From the NCBI GenBank assembly GCA_016785225.1, contig JAFBJZ010000328.1:1-64000 (forward strand): DNA of 64,000 bases, read 5' to 3'. This DNA comes from Psettodes erumei. Its lineage: Eukaryota > Chordata > Actinopteri > Pleuronectiformes > Psettodidae. The notes below the pieces were generated by a model. The model did no database searches, had not been told where the DNA came from, and worked only from the letters and a program-made list of their open reading frames with translations. Below, one piece after another: positions 14,001-24,389 of the stretch. The first letter of the stretch is position 1. Each line of letters starts with the position of its first letter. A program made the position numbers and the translations under genes.

Positions 14001-14902
14001 ACCGCTGCTGTATTCCAGCCGTGCAAGGCACAATTGGCAACATTAAGCGGGGTAATAACCATGAAGATGCACTTACCATATTGACTTCAGACACCATGTC
14101 TATGCTGGCTATGTCTATATTCATCCCCACAGCCACCGGCGCACCTGTGACGGAAAGGGGGCATTAATACAACAGATATGAATTATTCTACCATCATGTA
14201 AATTTAACAAATTCGTGACGCGCGCACAGGTTCCTCTCTGCTCCCCATCCACCTACAGGGGACCTGTGCAGCATCAGCCTGAGCAAGAGAAAAAAAAAAC
14301 AGAATAGAGAAAGAAATCTTCGTGTTTTACACGGAGACGATCACAAATCCTGCTACTTTCATCATTCTAGCGAAACAATCAAACATTGATGAGCGAGATC
14401 GATCACGTTAAAAGCCTGTCTTATCGCCCCATCAAATGAAATATGCACACCATTCCTCATACGCTTAATTGTAAGGGGCCTATTTGGCTGCGAAGGGATG
14501 ATTATGTAAATTAAAGCAGATTTTGCGATTCATTAAACATGTATTGCACGTCAGGAGGGCGTGAAAACATGACATTCCCGTTTTCAATTTGCTCGTTTAC
14601 CTCCGAAATCTGGCCTCAACCGAATGTCGTATCCTTTCATCAGTCTGTCCACTGTTTCTTTTACCAGAGGCATATTGCTCGGATCTTTGATATCCTTGAC
14701 GCTGGGGAGAAAAAGGTGGTGTGATGCAAAATAGCTTATTAATATCACACGCCATGCACTCTTCATCAGGGGCTACGTGACATGCAGGATAGAAGACGAA
14801 TTTTTAAAAAAAACGCGCAAACGCTTACCTTTGAGCCCAGACAAAAGTCACCAATAAGGAAAAAGTCAAAATCCCAAAGTGGTTTTTCCTGATCCTCCCC
14901 AT
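5018..14902 (-). CDS. gabrb2: GABA-A receptor beta-2-type subunit, first four coding exons (3' part off the window)
   Basis: This gene encodes a beta subunit of the pentameric GABA-gated chloride channel at the neuronal plasma membrane. Coding exons on the minus strand are 14829-14902 (signal peptide, MGRIRKNHFG start), 14601-14701, 14077-14144 (68 bp) and 5018-5238 (221 bp). The last two have the exact lengths of the vertebrate family, and all junctions are GT-AG and in phase. Visible landmarks are VKETVDRLMKGYDIRLRPDF, VAVGMNIDIASIDMVSEVN, and the DYTLTMYFQQ and DQLWVPDTYF segments that carry agonist-site loops D and A. AWRDKRLSY and VAVGMNID favour beta-2 over beta-1, beta-3 or beta-4, and the ccng1/nudcd2 neighbourhood fits a beta-2 locus. 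The Cys-loop and membrane segments are not in the window. Exon 2 is 101 bp rather than the usual 92, adding three residues near the mature N terminus. Confidence 0.88.
12789..12810. repeat. (AG)n microsatellite
   Basis: Eleven AG units on the plus strand inside gabrb2 intron 3. Confidence 0.85.
13645..13669 (+). other. G-quadruplex-forming motif
   Basis: Four G-runs at 13645-13648, 13653-13656, 13658-13661 and 13663-13669, separated by loops of 4, 1 and 1 bases. This satisfies the usual G3+N1-7 rule. It sits on the strand opposite the gabrb2 transcript, about 0.4 kb into intron 3. Confidence 0.6.
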
Positions 14903-17900
14903 CGCAACAGCTTTTGAGGTGGTTTCGGGATGCGAGTGAGGAGAGCGCACATCCAACTTACTCCAGACAGTGCAGAGGAGCCAATGAGGGGCGCATGCGT
15001 GTAGCCAGCCCAAGATCAAAGAGTGGAGACTGATGATGGTGGATGAGCAGTTTCCATTGCAGAGAAAAATATTAAAGGGACAACTCCATGTGCGTAATGA
15101 AGAAACAAGCGTTTATGCCAGGAGTGAAAGGAACCAAAAATGTGCTAAATTTGAGCCATTCTGGTGTTATGTGTTTATTACATGGCAGATAAGTTTGTCT
15201 ATAATATGACAAGGTCAAACAACGGGGTGCCCTGTGGGGTTAAAATGCTCACATTGCCAAGTTAGGAGTGAGTTTACCCCTTCTGTTTTCATGTTATTAG
15301 GCAGGTTAAGTGGCTAATGGGGGAACGCCACTCCATCCATCACTTTACATGCAAATATATGTGCCCAACAATCAGGCAGGAACCATACAAGTAGAAAACG
15401 AATGTCAGCAACACCCTCAGGTTTTATATCCCACTCTTTCCCTGCAATGTTTCAAGAAGAAGACCTGCAGTGGATCTGAGAAAGGAGACGGAGCGTCAGC
15501 TCGCCACGCAGCAGAAAGGTGGGATGGAAAACACAACCCCACAATTCATTTTCTCATATTTGAGCACATTTTTGAAGCCGAGCGGAGGGATGGCAGCCTC
15601 CTCTAAGTTGCCTTTGATCTCGTTGTAGTGGGAGCTGTGTTTCTGTAGAGGGCAGGCTTCTGGAAGCATTGGTTCACTGTTGCATCACCACCAGTTACAG
15701 CCATCATAGATTATATCATCAACTTCTATTTGATGTGTTTCTTGGTTTGTGCGTGTGTGCTTCTGAGTGTCATACATACCGTAGGGTGTGTATTTGTGTG
15801 TATGTGGTGGCTGTTTCGGTCCGGGGGCCCGTGAAACTGTGTGTGCGTGGCAGGTTTTAAAGAGATTGAGGCCTGAGAAGGGCAGCTCTTCAGCTACTGA
15901 TCAGAACACAAGTGGGCAGTGGTCACAGCCTGTGAAATGAATGGATGTGCGGCAGGAGAATAAATGAGTTTCTGATTCATTTCCTCTGTCAGATGAGAGC
16001 AGAGTGAATGCTGAGAGCCCGTTCACGGGGAGAGGGAGGAGGGCGAGGTGAGGCCGGCTGGATGCTGAAGGTCTCTCCGGCTGCACGTGACCTTCTCCAG
16101 GTCCTCTCAGTTTTCAAGATCCACGTCCCTGCAAGAGCAGAACACAGCAGAGCACAAAATGTGAGAAGAGCGCGCGGAGACCTCCGTTTCCACATTCAGC
16201 CGCTCTATCTGCAGTATGTACTGCACAGCCCAAACTCTTACTGTGCTCCCTGTCCTCTCAGCGCCTTCTTCAAAAGTACAGAACAGGAGACGTGTCGAAA
16301 ATATGTAACGGGGCTAGATGCGATGCAGCTGTTCTCATGCTCTCCATCTTGTCTCTCTCATTATTCTGCAGAACGTCATAAACAAAACAACCATAAAAAT
16401 TCTCTGACAGGAACATGAGAAGCATGATGAGCAGATTTGCACTCCCCAGTGTTACATAACAGATCTCTCTCTCTCTCTTTCTCACTCCCTCTCTCTGTGT
16501 TTCTGCACTGTATCTCTCTCTTTCTTTCTTGGACATGGAGCTCTGTGTTCTATAAGTGGCTCACTTATAAGCGGGAAAGTGAATAGTCGCTTTTTCATGT
16601 GGTTAACGCACAAAGGGAGCTCTGGTTTATTTTTCGCCCATGAGACCAACTCTCTACGGAGGAGTAGCGCCGTCATTAAAACAGTTGGCGTTTTGCCAGC
16701 CCTCAGGTAAACCTTATATGAAAGAGGAGAGAGCTTTATGCATACTTTTCTTCTCAAATTAAGCAAGCGCCCAGCCCCTTTCGTATTGTAAATCTATGAT
16801 GATGATAAAAGCCACAGTACTGGCGACGATGCAGCAACAATGCCACCTAACATCATTCTCCTTGTTTTTTTTTCTTTTTTTTCGCCTCCAACTCCCAGGG
16901 CTGTTTCAGCGTTAGAAATTATTGATGTTTTTACTGCTTAGATAAAAGTCTTTGACTAGAACTGTGGGTAGTTATTGTTCCACTGAAGCTATCATAATTA
17001 GAGAAGAGTGACACAGGTTTGTGGCTCTTTAAGATGCAGAGCAATTATGCATAAACATCCTTCATCTATTGTTAGATTTCTTTCTCCTTTCATCTCATTT
17101 GTACAGTAATTCTGGAACCTCTCTTGCACGAAAGGCTTTTGGATTTTCTGCCTTTTCACACATGATTCAAAAGGTTAGAGGTTAAACTCCAAAAGGGAAG
17201 CTTACTTGTAAGATGTAAACATTGACAAAAATACTGGTAGTTTTTATTCTTATGTCAGCAGGAGATGGGACCCACCAAAGATTATAAAACTTTTTACAGA
17301 TTTTTCTCTAGTGTTGTGTTTTTCTTATACAACATTTAATTTTAAATATTACTGAAGTCAAACAATATCAGGAGAAAAATCCTGCAACCGGTAAACATAA
17401 GCCACGTCACAAACCCAAAATGATGAGACACACTTGCAATCTTGATTACTTTCAGTGGAAGAACAATTAAAAAATAAAGCTAGTCATATTCTGAAGTTTT
17501 CTCTGTGTTAGACCACCTCTAAATACTTTATGACTTTCTTAGCCTGACTGTAGCACTCAGCTCCAAACCCATTTGATCCAGCTTATATTCATAAATCTTA
17601 AAAAAAGGGTTACGAACATATAGGTATTATTTAGTGGAATCTAAGTAACTTCCGAAAACAACTGGGCACTGCAGCCCAGCACTGGCAAACATCACTCAAA
17701 CAGGAGTAAATAATACATTTGTTGGGGACTATTTTCAGCCGTGGATTAAAACACATTTGGTGATTTAGTATTTATGGTAGTGAGTCAGTGCATGTGGGAG
17801 CCACTCAAAATAAACCACAGTGCCCATGTTCATCACAACATGTGACGCAGTGCAACTGTGTGGCTCATTGATGGGGTTTTTTTTAATTGTTTTTGACACA

Positions 17901-17973
17901 ATGGAGCTTCATGGCATGGAGGAATAAGCTATCAAGCTTTGGATACACAAACAGACAATACTCATGGGTAGAA
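14903..17973. other. Intergenic: gabrb2 promoter side and gabra6 3' flank
   Basis: Between the gabrb2 start codon and the gabra6 stop codon I find no gene. The 14.9-15.1 kb part should hold the gabrb2 5' UTR and promoter. The right part should hold the gabra6 3' UTR. Minus-strand AATAAA (TTTATT on plus) occurs at 17243-17248, about 730 bases past the stop, and is one poly(A) candidate. Open frames at 15.3-16.8 kb show no family I recognise. Confidence 0.5.
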
Positions 17974-20900
17974 TCAGTTCGCTGCTGGTTTTGTTCGTTT
18001 CATGGGATTTGTTGTCAATAACAAAAGAATAATTAATGGTGCCTTAAGACTTACAGATATACCAGCACCCAGGAAGATAAAAAGGTGCAAAGATAAGTGA
18101 ATGTGGCTCGTGTACCTGGCCCTCTCCATGGTGTCCTTGGCCAGGTAGATGTACCAGTAGATGATGTTGAAGAGGGCGAAGGCCAGTGGAAAGAGTATAC
18201 GGGCATACATATCGATAGGGCTGGTGCCAGCCAGCTGCGGGATTTGAGGAAAAGCTGAGCCCTGCTGGAGGAAGATCGGCAGTGGTGGAGCCTCTCCTGT
18301 CTCACTGCGGCACACTGAGTGGTTTCTCCTCTTCAGGCCTTCCCGAGGGCTGCTGTCCGACTGGTGGGAGGGAGGCGGGGGTGATGTGGAGGGAGAGCAG
18401 GAGGGGGTGAGATAGGGTTAGAGTGGGTTTGGTGGTGCGCTGGTAGAGGGTGGGGGAAGGGGGTAGGAGAAGTGCTAAAAAACAGAGGATCTCTGCCCTA
18501 CAGGTACATACTGTATAAGCTAATTTTAACATCCGGAGTCATTTATACAATGCTGCAAGTAATGTTTGCTCCCATGGGAGTTTCACTCAATGGCATGCCA
18601 ACATCCCTATAGAACGCAGCAGGTAGTTTGCTGGATGCCCATAGGATGGTGAGGAGATTATGCAGGGAGGAGTGCTGGAGTTGCTCTCTGTTCTCACACT
18701 GAGGCTATTTTTAAGCATCTAACCATGAGCCCTACATGTGAGACAGATCCCAGGAGATGCTGTGGTGGCTTACTGTATTAGCATAAAGCATATAGCTGGA
18801 GATGAGAGCGGTACAACAGCACATATTACTATTTAATGCATGGTGTGCCCTGAATGGCAAGAATGGAAGAGGTAGGGTGGCTACTTGTAAATGCATAGAA
18901 AAACGACTTCCTATCTGTGGAATGATTTCTTTTTCTCTGCATCTGAGGCTGAAGCTGCTGGCTTAGTTCATTATCAGCGTCACTGCATCAAACTCTCTGC
19001 AACACTGAGGATAATCGGCATCTCCATTTATTATTAGCCATGTAAATTAGCTAGGAAAATGCATTTTAGATGCCATGTATATAAAATCATGGCATTACAA
19101 ATGCAAATTCCACACCGTCTTTGAGTGATAGCTGAAGCCAAGGTTCCTGAGCAGGTTGTATTATACAAAGTTTTGGAAAACACTATCCTATTGTATGTAA
19201 TCCGACAGATTTAGTGCAGTCCACGTGTTAGCAAATCTGGCTGTAAAGACGTAAATTTATCCCTGTTTTTATTCACAAATCGAGTGAATTGTTTTCTCAG
19301 ATCATGGACTTCTGTAGCTTCCTACCGCTGCAGACAAACAGGTTCCAATATGGAATATATATGGACAAATTTCTATCTTTTTTTCATTCATTCATGCTAA
19401 ATTAGCCTAGCTTAGCATAAAGATTGGAAAGTGGAGAAACTGCAAGCTCATATGAGAGGTGTCCTGGTAACAGGGCTACTCCCTGAATTATTATCATTTC
19501 TACTCTTAAAATTCCTACAATTACATGTTTTATGTATGAACCAACATGGTCCCGCGACACATGATACAAGCTTATGTCGTTTTAGTGACTTTGAAGTTTC
19601 AGCTGGAAAGTATCCTTCTACACAGACATGAACTGAGCCTCTCACCGAAAACGCGTCGTCATCGTCGCTGCCGGTGGCCAACACCTCAAGCTTGTCTTGT
19701 CTGGCTTTTTGCTTCTTCAGACGGTGGGCCTGGAGGGTGGCAAAGTAGTTTACTGCCGCGAACTCAATGAGAGCTGACGCCACAAAGGCAAAGCACACGG
19801 CGATGAACCAATCCATGGCAGTGGCGTAGGCCACTTTGGGAAGTGACTGACGGGCACTGATGCTCAAGGTGGTCATTGTCAGCACGGTGGTGATTCCTGG
19901 AGGAAGACAGGGACAGGGAGTATATGCCTGGACACGCAAACACGCCACAGACACTGTATTTTAATATCAGCAATGATTACTAAACCTTAATTGCCCAATA
20001 GTGGTGGGAAGAGGGGCGTACCAGCAACTGTACGTGCAGGAACAGACTCCTTGTTAATCCAAAAAGAGACTTGCGACAGCACGACAACCATTATGAGCGG
20101 GATGTAGGTTTGTATGAGGTAGTAGCCGAGCTTCCTCTGGAGGTGGAAATGGACCACCTGCACAGAGTAGTGACCTGCAAGATAAACAGCACGTGTAAAG
20201 ACAGCAGTCCCCTGGGACAGAGCAGGGTAGCACAGAGCGGATACCCTTGCCTGCCCTTGAAACAGAATAGCTGCTGAGGGGAAACATATAGATACAGTAT
20301 GTTGCTGCAGTTTTGACTGAAATAGCAGCTATAACAACTAACTGACTAACAAACAGTGTGTGAGAGACAAGAGGAAGGGAGAGGACAAAAACGAGGAGGG
20401 GAAGAGTGGGGTGGGGTGGGGTGAGCACAGCAGACATGTGGAAATGGGATAAAGTCAAGAGGAGGAAGAAGAGGCGAGTGGGGGGGGGCAGATGTAGTCC
20501 ATGCAGTGTCACTATGCGTAACACTACCCTGCTCCGCCCAACACACGCATGCACACAGACCAATAACATGCTGCATCATGCGCAAACACGCACAGAGGTC
20601 ATCTCTCTCCAGAGCTCTCTGTCTTTTCTAAATGGATATCATCTCCACATTTTGGAGCCTGCCTCATCCTTTTCCTCTCTATTACAGGAAGATACTGGGT
20701 TCACAGCATGGGGAGCAGTTCTTCTTCTTTTGGTGAAAAGAGAACACACACATATACATACACTGCTCCATCCTTCCTCCTCTCCGTCAGTGCATTCACT
20801 GGGCATTAAACCGCGTAGTTCTTTTTTAAGGCACACCATACGCATTAGGCCTTGACCACTTAAGCATCTTAGATGGCTGCTCAAGGAAGTCTCTGCTTTT

Positions 20901-22613
20901 ATATCGGCTCTGCTGCGGGAGAGTAATGGGCACTGGTGCAGGGTTTGAAAAGACTCATTTGACCTCTTTCTTCTTACAGATTCATCAGCTCATGAGAATT
21001 TTTAAATTAAACTTTTAAGTGCGGGAATGACTGTGACAGAGTCCTTATCAGGAGAGCAATGCGACAGCTGACGGCGAGCATTACCTGTATTGGATTTGAA
21101 AATCTCACTGGACAAAGTCTGTCCCACTAGATCATACTGCAGAAGACTCATGGACTCCTTTGGACACTCGACAGATGCTACCAGCCCCTTCCTCCAGGTG
21201 AACACGATTTCACTGCTCGTGTAGGCATCTAAAAATGATCACACACTAAAATGTTGGTCTCGTTTACGAATCTAGACACTACTGGACATTATCATTCCTT
21301 CTGTTTATGAACCCATCTGTTATACTTACAGCTGCCAAACCTGAGAGGACAGGAATGGCCGTCCATGGGGAAGTCCACCAGCCTCATTGGACATTCTGCA
21401 CTGATTGTCAGTCTAACACAAAGAGGGCTCAGGAAAATTAGTTTAAGATATTCCTTTCAATCAAACTTGTGTCCGAAAAACACAGTTTTATTAACGAAAC
21501 AACAACTACAGTATCCAAGATTACCTCATAGTGTAGAGGACAGTGCCATTTTTCATGATGCGGAAGAGTTTGTTGGGCGTGGTCATGTTATGGGAAATGG
21601 ACTTCTTGGAGTTTCTGAAAAAAGTATCTGGTGTCCAGATTTTGTCCACCATGCGGTTGTTCAGCCGCAGGATTTCAATGGGGCCCTCGAACTTCAGACG
21701 CTCATCAACCCACATCTGACGAAAGAACATGTCCGTGGTGTACTCCTGACGAGCGAACGTCAGATATTAGTAGAAGTAAAAGCTCATCTACAAACCATGC
21801 TGCCCTAAATTCTAACTTTACATTTAGGTCCTTGTGCGCTATTAAGTGGCAGTCCCAGTCATTCATCAGCACCGATAACACAGAAGATACATCTCAACTT
21901 GCACTGGAATGTGGGGAGAAATGACGAGGCAATGATGGATGCCACTCATCCTAGATAATCATTAATCAATCCATTCAGCCATTTCCTCTGTCTGACGTGT
22001 TGTCATATTGATTTAGAGGCCATCAATAATGGAGTTATAGGGCTGGTCAAACAGATTAAAGCTCATTAGATGGTCTCATGGCAGATTGCCCATGAGGCAG
22101 GCATTCAGTGGTCACTGAAGCACAGTTATCTCTCACAGTCAGTACATACACATCTCCTTACAGAAGTAGTATCTTACCATCTCAACATCTGACACCGGTC
22201 CAAAACTGGTAACAAAGATGTCAGTTTTCACCTCTGTAACACCACCTGCAACAGTCATTAACACCCATGGAGCGAACACAAGATGCATAAGAACCCAATA
22301 TGGCACAATGTACATAATGTGTCTGTTATGTACGAGGCAAGGTTTTAGGGTTTGAAGTGGGAATTACCTCCAGATCCAGGTCGCAGTCTGTTGTCATAAC
22401 CATCCAAAAGTCGATCCAAAATGCGAGTGATGTTGTCTGAGTAAATCTTCTCATTTCCAAACACATTGCCAAGACTGCGAAGAAAACAAACAAAAAAACC
22501 CCTCCCAGGCTGAGTGTACTCTGACCCATGTTTGAATACACAGAGAAGACTTACCTGATCCAGCAAATAAAAGTAACTAAAGGTAATGCCATGACAGCCA
22601 TACTGGGCAGCAT
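17974..22613 (-). CDS. gabra6: GABA-A receptor alpha-6-type subunit (complete)
   Basis: This gene encodes an alpha subunit of the GABA-gated chloride channel. Nine coding exons on minus: 22555-22613, 22368-22474, 22178-22245, 21525-21745, 21330-21412, 21085-21228, 20022-20174, 19646-19896 and 17974-18360. The 68, 221, 83, 144 and 153 bp exons match the family exactly, and the total is 490 codons plus stop. The start MLPSMAVMAL has an in-frame stop just upstream and leads a signal peptide. Landmarks: Cys-loop C159-C173; Arg122 in TPDTFFRN, where benzodiazepine-sensitive alphas have His; TM1-TM3 at about 245-345; a short TM3-TM4 loop; TM4 at about 415-440. SSLLQYDLVGQ and KSNTG favour alpha-6 over alpha-4. 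Oddities are Ala278 and Ala318, where relatives have Phe, Leu254 after the TM1 proline instead of Cys, and about 45 extra residues after TM4. The first exon lies 0.7 kb from divergent nudcd2. Paralogue suffix (a/b) is unresolved. Confidence 0.88.
20398..20421 (+). other. G-quadruplex-forming motif
   Basis: Four GGGG runs at 20398-20401, 20408-20411, 20413-20416 and 20418-20421, with loops of 6, 1 and 1 bases. It lies in the gabra6 intron between the TM1 exon (20022-20174) and the 144-bp exon (21085-21228), on the non-template strand's complement. Confidence 0.55.
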
Positions 22614-23289
22614 TTCTATTCAGATTTTCAGTCAACCCTCTGACCATCTCATACTAAAATGCGATGTGAGAGGAGTTCAACAAACTGAGCAAGAGCCTTT
22701 ATTGCTATTGTTAAAGTGACTGGTAGGAATGCATGAGGACACAGGAGGCACCAAGACAGGAGCAGTAATCTAATTAACAGATTAGTAAATCCACTCCATT
22801 TTTAGATAAACACCGGGTTCTGCTGGCTGCTGGTGTGGCCAAACTAAGATGATTAAAGCAAAAATAAAAACACAGCACCGTTGATTTTAAAAAAAGGAAT
22901 AAAAAAACATATTTAAGTTCAGCCGTGTGTCTCAAAGGATCAGTTGTTTTCTTTTTGCAGTTGAGCTTGCCGGACAGCCGGTGGCGCTGCAGCCAGCCGC
23001 AATGTTTGTGCACAACCGGAAATGAAATCCACATTGAGAGGCGAAGAAGAAGAAGTTTCGAGAAAGAGAGCGAGAGAGAGGTCGGCAAAACAACACCTCA
23101 CCGCCAAACACTGAGACTACCTTTTTCTGAAACACACGCCGGGACCGTCATGCCGAGTTGTCCACGCTTGGGTGGCGGTGACCATTAACCCCCGGAGCGA
23201 ACCGCGGCCGTAGCTTCTCCGCTCGCTGGGCGGAGTTAGCTGACGTTAGCTGACGTTAGCCGAGCCGTCGGCCGGCGCGCGGCCGCAGC
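22614..23289. promoter_or_regulatory. Divergent promoter region gabra6 / nudcd2
   Basis: About 680 bp separate the start codons of gabra6 (minus) and nudcd2 (plus), so both 5' UTRs and promoters must lie here, unless gabra6 has further upstream non-coding exons. The right half becomes GC- and CpG-rich towards the nudcd2 start. It carries three GTTAGC units in a row. I see no clear TATA box. Sharing of regulatory elements is inference from the spacing. Confidence 0.55.
23235..23260. repeat. Short tandem repeat of a GTTAGCTGAC unit
   Basis: Three GTTAGC hexamers spaced exactly 10 bp apart (23235, 23245, 23255), the first two followed by TGAC. It lies 30 bp upstream of the nudcd2 start codon, in the 5' UTR or core promoter. 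Confidence 0.85.
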
Positions 23290-24389
23290 ATGTCGGTGCA
23301 CTTCGAGGAAAGGAGCGGCGTCGTCCCTTGCAAGACGCCCTGGGGCTCCTGGTACCAGACCATGGAGGAGGTCTTCGTCGAGGTCAACGTCCCCCGTGGG
23401 ACGTCTGCCAAGGAAGTGAGGTGCCGCCTGGGATCCAGAGACATCGAGCTGCACGTCAAAGGGCAGGAAGTAATCAAGGTGATTTCTTCCACCTGTTGGT
23501 GAATAGTTGACGGTGATGTCCGGTCCACCTATGCATTACCGGCTATGATAAATAAATATCCCCCTGCGTCACATTCAGCCTTGACCATATTAGGAGTGTA
23601 GAGGACAACTCATCACAACATATCCTGAAACCATTGGCTCATAACAGGTCCGACTGAAGCATGAGTCAATGGACGAATCTCATAGTCTTTTCTTTCTACG
23701 TTCCGTCAGGGGAAGTTGTTTGACACCACCGTGTCGGACGAGGCCACATGGACACTAGGTGGGTTGCGCGCCTCGGAGCAAACATGCTGAGACCTCAGCA
23801 GACAAGCAAAAAGTCGCCTTCATCTATGTCCCCCCACCCCTTCTTTTCATCTCCAGAGGACAAGTGTCTCATCCGGATCATTTTGGTGAAGACCAACAGG
23901 GAGGCGGGGAACTGCTGGTCCTCCCTGCTGGAGGGCGAGTACTGCGCCAACGCCTGGGTCCAGGACCAGATGCAGAGGAAGCTCACACTGGAGAGGTTCC
24001 AGCGGGAGGTCAGTAGGGTGGACCGACGCAGGGTCGCGCCGGGACAGGGCGTCTCAGTCACCGCATGTGCACCTGTCTCGCTCCACATATGGTTACACCG
24101 CCGCCGCTTTAAAAAGACTAGGTTTCAGTGGCGTGGTTGTGGTCTTGAGAGAAGCTGTGGTGCATGCATTAGTCCATTTACACTTCAAATGTTTTTTTAT
24201 TTTTATTGATTCTCAGGGTGGTGTGAGAAAATTCAGGGATTTTACAGCCTGACAGGCGGAAACGGGTTTCCCGGGTATTCAGTAACCGTCGTTCTCTTTT
24301 GCCAGAATCCTGGATTTGACTTCAGCGGCGCGGAGATCTCCGGGAATTTCGCTGGTGGCGGTCCCGACTTTTCCAGTTTACAGAAGTGA
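23290..24389 (+). CDS. nudcd2: NudC domain-containing protein 2
   Basis: A small CS-domain (p23/NudC-like) cochaperone. The human homologue associates with Hsp90 and stabilises LIS1 in the dynein pathway. Four coding exons: 23290-23478, 23710-23758, 23857-24008 and 24306-24389. All junctions are GT-AG and in phase, giving 157 aa, the same length as I recall for the human protein. Landmarks are the CKTPWGSWYQTMEEVFVEVN N terminus of the CS domain, a TWTLEDK segment, WVQDQMQRKLTLERFQ and the acidic/Gly-rich tail NPGFDFSGAE...PDFSSLQK. The start codon follows a CpG-rich leader. It is convergent with ccng1, as in human 5q34, and its poly(A) signal AATAAA (24684-24689) is embedded in a palindrome. 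Confidence 0.95.

Larger units (their letters stand above)
5239..14076 (-). other. gabrb2: gabrb2 intron 3 (8.8 kb)
   Basis: A long intron between the 68-bp and 221-bp exons, bounded by GTAAGT at the 14.08-kb side and a TCCTCCAG acceptor at 5239-5240. I see no credible coding exon, tRNA or mobile-element hallmark. It contains AT-rich stretches, a GA microsatellite and a G-run cluster near 13.65 kb, close to its 5' end. Conserved regulatory elements cannot be judged without alignments. Confidence 0.7.
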
